Source: Amborella trichopoda (lineage: Eukaryota > Streptophyta > Magnoliopsida > Amborellales > Amborellaceae). Taken from it: 64,000 nt of DNA. Positions 12,561-25,300 of this stretch are shown here, in pieces. Below the pieces are notes generated by a model that worked only from the letters and a program-made list of their open reading frames with translations, had not been told where the DNA came from and made no database searches. A program made the translations under genes and the position numbers. The stretch spans positions 1,764,316 to 1,828,315 of the forward strand of contig NW_006499435.1 in the NCBI RefSeq assembly GCF_000471905.2. The letters are read 5' to 3'. Every line of letters begins with the position of its first letter. Positions within the stretch are counted from its first letter, which is position 1.

Positions 12561-13813
12561 TTATATGTACCTTTCAAGTTCTGTAATCTACTTCTACCAT
12601 TAGGATGTCACCTTATATAAACTTCTCAAATATTTTTTGAAGACCGCATGCTAGAGAAAATGGGTGACTTTGAAATTTTCACTTTTTTCTTTATGTTACT
12701 GGATTCGTCCCTAGTCAGCCAGATGATTAACAATATACAATGCTCTAAATATGTCTAATCGAGTGTTGTAGATCGAAAATTAGTTGGGTAGATAGATTAT
12801 TCACCCACATATTTGTGTCGGGTAATTGGGTTAGTGATTCATGTCGTATATGATTGGTTTGAATCGATGATCCAAAAATATATTTAAAATAAATAAATAA
12901 ATAGCATTGGGGTTTAAGGGGACTTAAGAAAACATTAGATAAGTTTAAAAATTAAAAAAATTTATGAAAGGGGTTTTAGGGGTGAGGGAATTGGGCCGGG
13001 ACCCATACTATCCCAAAACTAGTTCAATCTCAACCTATTTTCATTCAGATTGGCAATCTAGATTTGAAATCGTCGGTTTTCTAAATAAAAACTTTTAGAT
13101 TTAGATTGGGATAAGCATATGGACAATTTGGATTTAGGGAACATGGTAATGCCTTGATTCGCCATTTTTGCTTTTTCTTTCTAAATTTCTTTGAAATATG
13201 TACCCAAGTCAAACTAGAGCGAGGAAATCGGACTATGAGCTTAGCTAGTCAATGCCCAATTATAATTTATGAAAAGAAGTGTTTAAAAAGGATTGAGCAG
13301 CTGGATTGGTCACCAGCTGGACCGTTTAGATCGGGGAGAATCAAACCAATTTTGTAGTCTATGAATCGGCCAAAAAATAAAGGAAAAGTATATAATGAGA
13401 TTATTTATCTTTGATAAAAGGTGATCATAAATAATCTTGATCATTGGATATAAAATTGGGTGGCTGCATTTATTTAATTGATCAAGCTCAATCTTCAAAA
13501 TAAATTTTTTTGAACTTTGTGACACACCAAGATATCAATTTTCACATTATATGGTACTAAGTAATTGTTTATTTCTCTGTATTGTATGCAATCTCAAAAA
13601 TAAAATAATATTTTAAATTTAAAAAATAAAATTGGTAGAAACTAGCCGATTCTATCTGTTTGACAAAATACCCCAATTTCTGAGTAACTAGATGCATTCT
13701 TTGACAAAATCAAGCCAGGCACTTCGAAATAGGTTGATTCTCACTCTTGAGCAAGAATTAAACCAGGTGCCTACTCATTCAAATCGAGCAGTTGAGTTTT
13801 AAATTGCCATTCT

Positions 13814-14191
13814 GGAAAAAGTTAATACAAAGCCGAGGCTCTAAACAATCAAATTAGAGCCCACCTCAAAAATTTCACTCGAGGAACTTGTTTTGATGCC
13901 CAAACTGATCAACATCTAGATGCATTGACATGAGAAAAAATGGATTTCAAGTTTTGAAAATAGTGCATCTTGTAATGTATTTTTGTACTGTCAATTTTCA
14001 AAATTTTCAAGTTTTCATAGATTTATTAGATCTACACTATTTTTTAGGCTTTAAATTTTTTAATTAAAGGTGTGAATATATTTTAAAATTATCACAAAGA
14101 TTTCTAATATTGAAATCACATTTATTGACAATATTTGAAGGTATGCTTTACTTTGCTTGTTTAGAGCCTCGGCTCTATACAAACTGCATCC
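13814..14191. mobile_element. MITE family A copy
   Basis: Ends AATACAAAGCCGAGGCTCTA and TAGAGCCTCGGCTCTATACA are inverted; the right outer end is AAACTGCATCC. Internal blocks shared with other copies include ATCAAATTAGAGCC and TTTCACTCGAGGAACTTG. Non-coding. Confidence 0.7.
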
Positions 14192-14379
14192 TAAAAATAA
14201 GGGTACCATGGAAGACCAACGATTGACAAAACCAAATTGACAATTTTCAAAATTACCCCCAAAAACAAAGGTACAAGGAGGGAGCAACTTATAAATTTTT
14301 CCCATTTTTCACCTCTCCATTTTTTATTAAATTTTCTCCCCAAAACATGAATGAAATAAAATGGGAAGGGAAAATATTA

Positions 14380-14803
14380 GGGTGTAGTTTGTATAAAGCC
14401 TAGACTCTAAACAATCAAATTAGAGCCTACTTTCAAATAGTATCAAGAAATATGGTTTCGATACAAGAAATCTTTGTGATAGCTTTAAAATATATTTTTA
14501 TATTTATTTATAAAGTTTAAAGCTTTTGATATTTATTTATAAAGTTTAAAGCTTCAAAACTAGTGTAGATCAACATATTTATGAAAACTTGAAAATCTTA
14601 AAAATTGACAATCAAAATATGTGTTGTTACAAAATACACTATTTTCAAAACTTAAAATCCAATTTTTTCTCATGTCCATGCATCTTGATGTCGAATGATC
14701 AACTTGAAGATATCTAGATGTCAAAACAACCTCTTCTAATAAAACTTTTGAAGTAGATTCAAATTTAATTGAGTAGAGCCTCAGCACTATATAAACTTTT
14801 TCT
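14380..14803. mobile_element. MITE family A copy with 9-bp target duplication
   Basis: 424-bp element starting GGGTGTAGTTTGTATAAAGC and ending CTATATAAACTTTTTCT, flanked on both sides by AAAATATTA (14371-14379 and 14804-14812). The terminal repeats are imperfect. A 9-bp duplication is typical of Mutator-like elements. Confidence 0.8.
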
Positions 14804-15297
14804 AAAATATTAAGATAGGAATCTGAATGATGGGACTTGAGCCGTCATGCAGATGTTAGAAGATAATTTACGCACGTTTGAGAGCCTCGGATTCTAAATT
14901 TGGGTTGGGCGCCTCATTTCAATTAATCGCCCTACCCAACCCTCTTTGATTCTCTTCCCATTCCAAGTATCACATTTTTTTTTGTCTTTTTCATTGAGTT
15001 AAATCATTTTCATTGGTTGTAAATGAGTCAAGCATGGAATAATTGAAAAAATAGAAAATAATATCTGAAAAAAATAAATCATGAGAACTAGGTTACCGAG
15101 ATCGTCATGTTTCCTAACTGAACCTATTAGGGAATCGAACAAATATGAAGGAACCAACCCAATTCTTGGTTCTGACCATGAACTAGGTCAGTTCCCAATG
15201 ATTTGGGATCTGAATCAGATGATTGTAGTGAAATCGGTGTTTTTTTAAAACACTCATCAAAACTATATGAAGTTATTAGCCTCTTTTTCCTTTGAGA

Positions 15298-15690
15298 AAA
15301 GGTTTATATAAAGTTGCGAACTTCTCATACTGGGTAAGGTGCACTTCAAAAATCCTATAGAAGGCAGAGGTCTGAAGTTGGAAAACCTCCAATTGATCAT
15401 CTTGATCTCCAGATATGTGGATATAAAATAAAAATAAAAAATTTTAAGTCCTAGAAATAGTATAATCTACGACAAGTTATGTGGACCATCTATTCAAGAT
15501 CTTCAACTGTTTATAAGATCTGCTCGATCTGTACAGTTTTTTCAATTTGAAAATTTGTAATTAAGGTTGAACATAGATTATCAAGCTATCGTAAGATTTC
15601 CTAAACCAGAACTATATATAGCAAAATTTAGAGGCTTGCTTTACTTGTACGATATATGGTGGGTACCTTATACAAACCCCACCTTTTTTT
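15298..15690. mobile_element. MITE family A copy, diverged
   Basis: Left end GAAAAGGTTTATATAAAGTT, right end CTTATACAAACCCCACC. The internal order (GATCATCTTGATCTCC, then AGATCTGCTCGATCTG, and so on) matches the family. No exact target duplication seen. Confidence 0.6.
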
Positions 15691-16603
15691 TTTTACTATT
15701 ATTGTCCCATCTTATCATTTATTGGAGTTACACCTAAGTTTTCTCATCCTTTTTTCTCTTGTTACTGATCCATCTCAATATCATCATCTTAGCTACGCTC
15801 AGAGTGTTGTTTCTTGACTACCCAACATTATGTCTATAAAACAAAGGTGATCTCACAACTATCCTATAAAATGTTTCCTTTCGCTCCATAGGTAAGTGGT
15901 GATCCCCTTCGGCTCCCGTGCGAAGTGCAATTTGATCAATTTCAAAAACCATTTTCATATGTTATCTGATGGGATGATTGGAAATTTATTTAAATAATGA
16001 TGGGTAACTGGAAAATTGATCAAAAGGTACTGTTAAAATGTGAAAGAGAACAAATCTTCGGTGTAATTCTGTAAATTATCCATTTAGAAAAGATGAATGT
16101 GAACACAATTCAAATGAAGGTTAAAGCTAGTACAGCAAACAAGCGTGTCACTACTTATAAAAGGACCAAAGGTATTGTTCGAATGAGAGGTACTAATGAG
16201 ATGGAGATTTTAGGAGGTAGATTAAGGGGTGGTTGCCTCTAAAGATGCACACACAAACTAAAGGCACTTAGAAGGTATTATAAGACAAAATAATCTTCCG
16301 GATTAATCTTTTTTCTTTTTTTATTTCAACGGGCAGTACATTTCCTCCCAAGATGCATGTTTTGGAGAGAGATGTTTAAAGAGGTTCAAATTTAAGCCAC
16401 CAATCTGAAAATTAAATAAATTTGAGAGACGCATAGCAGGAGGACGTTCTTAGCTGCTTCAAATTAGTCTCAAACGACTGAATTCAACTTGGCACAATTC
16501 CTGCAGCAAATTCATCCAAATTAGAACAAAATCTGATAAAAGCTGATGTGGTGCCAGAGAGAGAGAGTGTGTGTGCGTTATGGGAAGAACCTTAATTTTG
16601 AAA

Positions 16604-17147
16604 ACAGGTGTGGTTTGTATAAGGTTGAGCCCCCTAAACCATCACCTCTAAATAATGTCGAAAAATGATTTTTCAGTAGCAAAATTTGTTGTGACGGCCT
16701 GAAAATTTATTTTCATCTCTAATAATACTATTTAAAGTTTTAAAAATAGTGTAGATTGAGTGGATCTCTAAACACTTGAAAATATTGAAAATAGACAGTC
16801 TAACTAATACCTTACAAAATGCACTATTTTTAGATTTAAAATCTTTTTTCTTTTATATTTATACATTTTGAGATGATCGACATCGAAACATCTTCTAGTG
16901 AATTTTTGAGGTGCACCTTAATTTGATTGCTTATAAACACTTAAAAGTATTGAAAATAGATAGTCCAGCTAATACCTTACAAGATGCACTATGTTTTAGA
17001 CTTGAAATTTTTTTATATATATTTACACATTTCAAGTTCGAAATGATTGATTTGAGGAGTTTTCAACATCGAAACACCATCTTCTAGTGAATTTTCGAGA
17101 TGCACCTTAATTTGATTGTTTAAGACCTCAACCTTGAATAAATTTTT
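16604..17147. mobile_element. MITE family A copy with internal duplication
   Basis: Starts GGTGTGGTTTGTATAAGG and ends near CAACCTTGAATAAATTTTTT. An internal segment is present twice (about 16780-16930 and 16940-17125, each with TAATACCTTACAA, GATGCACTAT and CATCTTCTAGTGA), making this copy longer than the others. Confidence 0.6.
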
Positions 17148-17149
17148 TC

Positions 17150-18457
17150 CTTTCTAACAAAGAGAATATTTTAAGAAAAAAAGAACAAATGACGCATATA
17201 TAAAGGAAAACACTAAAATCCAAGATAGAATCCTCCCGCTGAACTGTCCAAAATAAAGTAACACATAATGAACAAAATGAAAAGAAAACATAATTTAACA
17301 TAAATAATATTTTAAAGGAAGTACTCAAATACGTCTATAATTGTCTATAATTGTGAGAAACAATGTTAGAGTACGCCATTTTAGCTTGTTTTTACTATCA
17401 AAAAGCATATTATAAGACAATTTACCTTTGGTATAAAGCCGCGATCAACTATGTCTATAAGATGTAAAAGCAAACAGCCAGGGGTGTCGCATTGAAGGAG
17501 GTCAAAGTCTGAATGAATGTTTCTTAGTGACATACCAAGCTTCAGATTTCACATCTATTGGTTAGACTTAGGAGTAATTATGACCTTGTACAAAAACAAA
17601 TGGTCTCATTATTTGGTCCCTTCTATTTTCCACATTGCATGTTTTTGCTACTAAACAAATAAATGCACAGTGGGACTTGACTTTATTGCCTTAGACCCCT
17701 TCCTCTATCATACTTCACTGTCTCTTTTTCTTAAGAAAAAGTATATTTCCACAATTGACAGACAAATATCTCTTTTCGATCTAAAAGAATGAGTATATGT
17801 GTACTAGACTCTAAAGATTAGTTTTACACATCAAAGTATCGAACGATATTACCACAAGTTCTGTTCGGCAATTCCATCCCGAGCAAGCGAATCAGCTTTC
17901 CTCATTGGACCCATGCAATTAGGTCTGCATATCCTTTTTGAGTGTCTGAACTCTGAACTTCTTCAAATACATTGAGGTATCAAGGGCATGTCAACTTACC
18001 ACTCACCCAGCTGATACATTGTTAGATTTCACTGAATACAATTTTGAATGTGTCTCTAAGCCCACATATACTTCACTGTCAGACTATAAATCGAGTTCTT
18101 ACATCCCTCACCATTGGATCGGTAGGCAGAGTGAATCCCACCATCCAACATAGTTAGAAAAACCAATGGCTCCTCACATTGGACAGTGGAGACCAGCCCA
18201 CCAATCCTTTTTTCGGGTGCTATCCCACCTGATCAGCACTCTAGTACTACTGCTACTGCTAGTAGAAATGACATCAACATCATAAAAAACAAACCATGTC
18301 TACGAAGAAGACACTTATAATAAAACATGATAGTAGTAAGAAAAAGAAGATGCATAATTAGAGCAACTTCTTCTGTCTTTCTTTCCATTTTGAATAACAG
18401 AACAAACAGATTCCTAACTCCCAAAAATTACAAACATTTCCTCACACTTTCAAAATC
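17150..18457. other. Intergenic, 3' flank of CRK gene
   Basis: AT-rich, non-coding. No gene, RNA gene or clear repeat recognised. Confidence 0.5.
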
Positions 18458-18929
18458 TCAGCGAGCTGTGAGCGAAACCGAAACAGTAGCGTTAGACGGG
18501 GCAGAAGAGGAGGAAGATGAAGTGTCACCTCGAACTCGGGTTGCTGAATCGATGAAGGTGGGTTTTGCAGGCTTTGGGCCTGATGGGCCTTTGCTAAGCA
18601 AAAGCACCACCACCTCAGACATAGTGGGCCTTGAAGCAACCAATGACTGGGTACATGTGAGGGCAATCTCAATCACTCTTTTTATGTCTTCGGGGTTGTA
18701 TTCACTTGGGTCAAGGCTATCATCCACAAGCTCCATTAACATATTGCTCTCATAGAGCTTCCAAGCCTGTTTAGGGAGAAGGATTCGTTGTGTCAGAAGT
18801 AAAGCAAGGAAATATGTTATAGTCTTGTTTTTGGTGTTTCTGGGTAGGAAGGGATTGGTCCTCTGCAGTCATGCAACAGATTTGGGATGCATCGCGCACT
18901 GATTAAATGCGTTTGTTTTAAAAGGAAAG

Positions 18930-18966
<37 letters not shown>

Positions 18967-19071
18967 GTACCCTTTATGTTTGAGAAAAGCATTCTCACAA
19001 TACAGCCTCAAAACTCAAAAAGCAAGAAAATAATGATATACGTATCATGCAGAGAGTGTGACTGGGCACAC

Positions 19072-19110
<39 letters not shown>

Positions 19111-19302
19111 TGTAGTTTTGTAGGAACGAACAACGTCCTCCGTACGTAACGTAACACAATAATATATACTCATAGAAGACGACGACGCCACACAACGANN
19201 NNNNNNNNNNNNNNNNNNAACTAACAACGTAACGTAAATAACAAAGTAACGAAGTTAACGTAAGTAACGTAGTACGTAGTAGTAGCGTAGAGAGAGAGAG
19301 TA

Positions 19303-19360
<58 letters not shown>

Positions 19361-22300
19361 TGGATTTTTCTGTAAGGGAACAAACCAGTCCCTCCCTTGG
19401 GTAAAACTACACAAATAATATATACGCATGAAAGCGCAAGCCTCACACAAAGCAAAACCTACTGCATGACTCAAAACCCAAACAGCTTCCCATCTTCAAC
19501 AAAGACACCCCGCCTATACTAATCATAAACAAGCAAACAGCCTTATATGAAAACTAAATCTCTAATTTCAACACCCCCCATGATTTGGATATGCTTGCCA
19601 TGCATCAGATGCAAGGATAGATGTCCCATATCAAGAGAAACCAACATGCACAACAAAGCCAATTGCAGCATCCACTCAAACCACCTAAAAGCTAAACCAT
19701 GTGACTAGATGCAATTCCCAGGACATGGAGCGATGGAATTGATTTGGCATGCAAAGAAAAAATACGGTAAACACAAATAGGATATAATTACCCATTCCAA
19801 GAGGTACTGAGTGATGGGCTCAAGCTTTATATCATTACTCTTCCGGCCGCTAATGATCTCCAAGACCACCACACCAAAGCTGTATGTGTCAACCTTCTCT
19901 GATAGCTGCCCATGGATGGCATATTCAGGAGCAGTATATCCCCTGATAAAATGAAAAGCATACAATTACTAATATAAAAATACAAATTCTTTTCCATTGT
20001 AACAAATGGATAGGATTATAACATGGAATACAACAACCGTGAAATCCAACGTAAGGATATTAAATGCTCCAATGGGGCTGATATTAGCACAATAAACACC
20101 CATGCTTGTATCATACCCATGCTTTTACGATACATTTTTGCATTTTCCACCAGCAGATAATATGAATTGTAACTGCCCTTAAATGATTTGCCATGCAAGG
20201 CAGGGTTATTTTACATCTGAACATTTTGAAAGTTGTTAACAATGATTACGATATAATGTTAGCAATTCTGGGTGTGTGTGTAATATCGATTACGCCGACT
20301 CTGTGTGTGTGCAATAGGATCATTGATTATGCTTACAGTGTTCCTGCAAATCTAGTAGTGAGATGACTGTGGTCCTCTGGAAGAAGCCTTGCAAGCCCGA
20401 AATCAGCTAGTTTAGGCTGGAAATCATCGTCAAGGAGTATGTTACTGGACTTTATATCCCGGTGTATGATACGCACATGGAACTCGTCATGAAGGTATGC
20501 CAAACCTCTTGCCATGCCCACAATAATGTCAAAACGCATCTTCCAGTTTAGCTTTCCATGTTCCTCGCCTGTGTGAAAGAACCCCATCAATATAGGGTAG
20601 TAAAAGTGCTAAATTTAGTATACAAGATCATGTAGCTACTCTTGCAACTATCATAAACTACAATTCAAACGACTGGTTTGTACTCCTCCCTCCCAAACAC
20701 ACACACACACACACAAGCATGCAGGTGCACGCACACGCACACACATTGATGGATACTCAAGAAGGATCAGGAAAATCAAATGACATACAGAGAGACATAC
20801 ACACACTTTCCTACTCATATGAGCATTTCGGGATGGAGAAGACAAGAATACCAAATAAGTATTTATCAAGGCTCCCATTGGCCATGTATTCGTAGACCAG
20901 TAGGAAATTGGGGCCTTTTCCACAACATCCAAGCAGTCTAATGAGGTTACGGTGATGAACATTGCTAATAAGCTTCACTTCCCCCTCAAAATTTGCCTTG
21001 GCTCTACTCGATTGCCCAATAGTCAGCTTCTTCACAGCTACTGTTTTCCCATTTTTTAAAATTCCCTATGATATGCCAAAAGATCTGAAGTTAAATAGGA
21101 TGTAATTAGGCCAAAAAATAAGAACCAAAATAGATTAAAAAAAATAGTACTCAACTTAATAAGAATCAAATGGAGTTGAAGGCCAAAATGCTAAATAAAG
21201 GAGAAAGGATAAAGCAGTGACCAAAGTATTGGATTGATGCATCCATTTGTGTTGCTAAAACTGATACCCATTGCTAGCAATTGAATTGACACACATCGAG
21301 CACAACAAATTAGCTGAACATCTAAGATGTTAATTCTAATTAACTGGACATCTACAAGAATAAGAGTGATACATATTGAAATTAAACAGCTTCCACTAAC
21401 GACCAACAGAAGGGGTTAAAAAAAAAGATGATCATTCTTTTAGGGGAGAATCAAGCAAAGAAAAAATAATTTAGATTGTTTTTATGAAACCAGAGGACAA
21501 CGGACATTGTTAAACAAATAAACAATACTCTGAATACTCTGTCTTGACTAAGAAATTTCAGTTGGAAATTAAGGGAAGGTATTGGAGATAAAACCGGACT
21601 GATAACTTTTCTTCAGAAGGATCAAGTCACTTGAAGTAATTCACAATTGCTTTCTACTAAATAATAAAAGTCATAGTTAATCAAAAGAAGCATAATGCAT
21701 CTGATGCAAATCCATATGAATGATTTACTAGACAGGAAAGGGAATAAGTAATTTTTTTTCTTTTGCGAACTAATTTCAACATAATAAAACACAATCAAAT
21801 TCTTCCAATTACTATAATCCTATGTGGCTTGAGGAAGCTGCGGTACCTTTACGAGCAAAATGTTTTTGCATAATTTAGGCTAAAAGACAGTTCAGTATTT
21901 CTGCTGAAATAGCCATGTGCACATGTCATTTGACCACATTCCAAAATGAATTATGCAAATTTCAATCCAAATTCTATCAAAAAATTGGGCTGATATGTAG
22001 CAGGTAAACACAATATAACTGCTGCTATTTTTATACACATCTACAGAAACGGCTTTAGGGTTTTTACAATAACAGGGAATTGCTTACTGATAACTCCCTT
22101 AATATATATGTGTAGTAACATCAAACCAACACTAAATATTAGTCACAAACCATACTTTAAGCTGACCGCAAAGACTGTCCATTATAATTGTAAAAAATAA
22201 TGCAGAATAATTCGCTTGCCTGGATGTCACATTACCTTATAAACATCTCCAAATCCACCTTCTCCAAGCTTATTTACTTCACTGAAATTACTAGTAGCAG

Positions 22301-25300
22301 ATTTGAGATCCTTATAATGGAAACTCACAGGCCCACGAAGCTCAGTGGCACCAAGTATGTCCCCTACAATAATAGTATAATTCTCAATATCAGATGCATT
22401 TGGAAACAGAGGGACCAGCCTATCATATTCTGGAAATGAGAATAGTTCAGGAAGAAAGTGCATCTTGATCAATTTCAAAATTAAGAGACTTGTGGGGAGA
22501 CTAACGAGCTCTACTTGAATGAAACTAAGCTTGTGGGGAAGCTAAAAGCCACCACTTTCGTGATATCATCATCCGAGACTAATATCATTGTCCATTATAA
22601 ATTCAAAAGAAACTACACAATGTCTTAAAGAGTGATGGAGATGATAACATGTGAATTAGAATCCTTTTATTATGTGCTACAAAATGTTGGGTAATTTACA
22701 GACGAATTAGGTAAAGGGTATTAGTGTTATAGTAAAGAGTTCATCACTTTCTTAGTTTCCAAGCGTTCTGAAGATTGGAATTCTTTATTTTATTAGATGC
22801 TTGGAGTTCTACAACAATGAGATGTTGTATGTGGACTAAAAATACCAGGACGAATTTGAATTTTATCAATAAAGAAAAGTCTTTCTGTTTCTTCTTCTTG
22901 TTCTTCTCCTCTCTCTTCCTGGATTGAATCAAAGAGACTAACGTGTATATGTCCTTCGTAATTTTTGAAGACTCCCCCTCCAATGTGTATATGGCCCAGG
23001 ACCTGTTGGATTTGCAATAAACACCATCCAAAACTAAAATTCAAAGCAATCCTTGATTAACGTAGCCAAAAGAGAAAAGATGAACATTGCTTGTCCACAT
23101 GAATAGCCACATTAGCTGCATGCAACTTACTAACACCAAAAAGACCCACAAACTGCAATTTAATAAAGATCAGTGAAACAATGCATTGCAATGGCCACTT
23201 ACGTTTCTTAGTGTCCCTACTCCTCCGCCGCAATCGATGCAGACCATACACTAATAATACAAGCAAAATCAGCCCAGCTACTGCACCCACGACAACTCCG
23301 ATTATCCATTTCTTGCTTGAACTTCCTGCAACAGGTTCGTTCGCTTTTCTTTAAACGTTCTAAACTACAGATGCAAACATGGATCAGGCAGAGGTTGATC
23401 CTGAATCCAAGCATGCTCTTTAAATTCCAATTAAAGGAACACAATTGAATTTCAAAAAAGAAATATCAAAACCATTTTGACTCAAAAATTGAGAGCTGTC
23501 ACTGTGTCCAAAGGAAAACATTGAAAAGTGAAATTCATAATTCGGAGTAAGTTCGTCGAAACTAACTAGAAACTACCAAGATGGTGATAAAAAGAAAACC
23601 ATGAACTAGCAAGAATACTTAAATTCCAGAAAAAATACTAGAATATGAGATCTTCTGTAATTTAGTCAGGATATTGGCTCAGATTTTCAACCAAAACCTT
23701 TGGAGTCTGGCAGAAAAATCACTCAAAGAGAAGGCTGAAAAAGGATAGATCTGAAATAACAAATATTTCAAGAAACTAGGCATGATAGACAACACTAAAG
23801 GCACCCCACGTCTCATTTTGTGCCCCACGTCTCATTTTGTGCGCGTTTATGTGTGTGTTGATAGACAGAGATATATACTTCCCCCTTCATCCAGTCAGAT
23901 CAAGTGAGCCATTTGAGAGTATTTTATTTTTAATTTTTTTATATATGTTATGTGAATATGAAATTTAGTTCGGTTAACACATCAATGAGATGCACTTCAA
24001 AAAAATATTAAAAAGAATTTTTCTATTAAATATAATAGGCAAAATACTTTTTGAAACTTATAGGCATATTTTGATTTTAAATTTTTGGGAATATTTTTTA
24101 TAGGTACGAGTTAAAGAGAGGAGAGAGGAGCGGACGCCCAAAATTTGGTGTCAAACTAGTTTGTAGAGAAAAATTAAAAATAAAATAGTGTATAGATGTA
24201 ACATTATGATTGAAGACATCTCAACCATTCATTCAAAATAGACAGTTGGATAGGGTGAAGTATATAGGTTTTATGTTGCAGGGAACGCCGAATCCCCATC
24301 TCCCCAAAAACACAAACATCAAAACTAAAGAGGTACAAAATCCCCATCTCTCCAAAAAATAAAAAGAAAAGGTTTATGTCGGGCCAATGCTCTAAACAAT
24401 CAAATTAGAATGCACCTCAAAAATTTTACTAGAAGAGATTGTTTTGATACCTATATATCCTCAAATTGATCATCTCGACATCAAGATGCATGGACATGAG
24501 AAACAAAAGGATTTCAAGTTTTAGAAATAGTGCATCTTGTAATGCATTTTTGAACTGTCAATTCTCAAGATTTTTAAATTTTCATAGATCTACTCGATCT
24601 ATACTAATTTTTATGCTTTAAATTTGAGAAATTATCAGAAATATACCTTAATTTTTGCTTAATTAGAAAAAAAAACCCTCAACTTTCATAAACCTCATCC
24701 ACACTCTTTTCCTCAATTTTGAATTTTTTTTATCAAAATAGCATTTACGATAGTCGTATTACCATAATGACTACCGCATTAAAAATAAGTATCATAATGA
24801 TCAGACTAAGCATTACGGCACTTTAAGTACCGTATTAACAATGCTAAGCATTACGGCACTTTAATGACCGTGGCAAATGAGGAAAAAAGGGACCCATTGA
24901 GCATTACAATCTTTAAAGTACCGTAATGTTTAGCCTGATTATTATGGTACTTAAAATAGCGTAATGCTTAATCTGGACAGTTCGGTACTTAAAGTACCGT
25001 AATGACTAATGAAATACACATTACGGTAATATGACTACCATGAAGGTTATTTTGGTCCAAAAAATGTTGAGGAAAAAAAAATTAAAAAATGTGAAGGAGG
25101 ATTATGAAAGTTGAGGGTTTTTTTTCCAATTAGATGAAAATTAATGTATATTTATGATAATTATTTTTGTAATTAGAGATAAAAATATATTTTAAGGCTA
25201 TCACAAAGATTTCCAGTATCAAAACCATATTTCTCAACACTATTTGAAGGTGGGCTCTACTTTGATTGTTTGGAGCCTCGGCTCTATTCAAACCCCACCC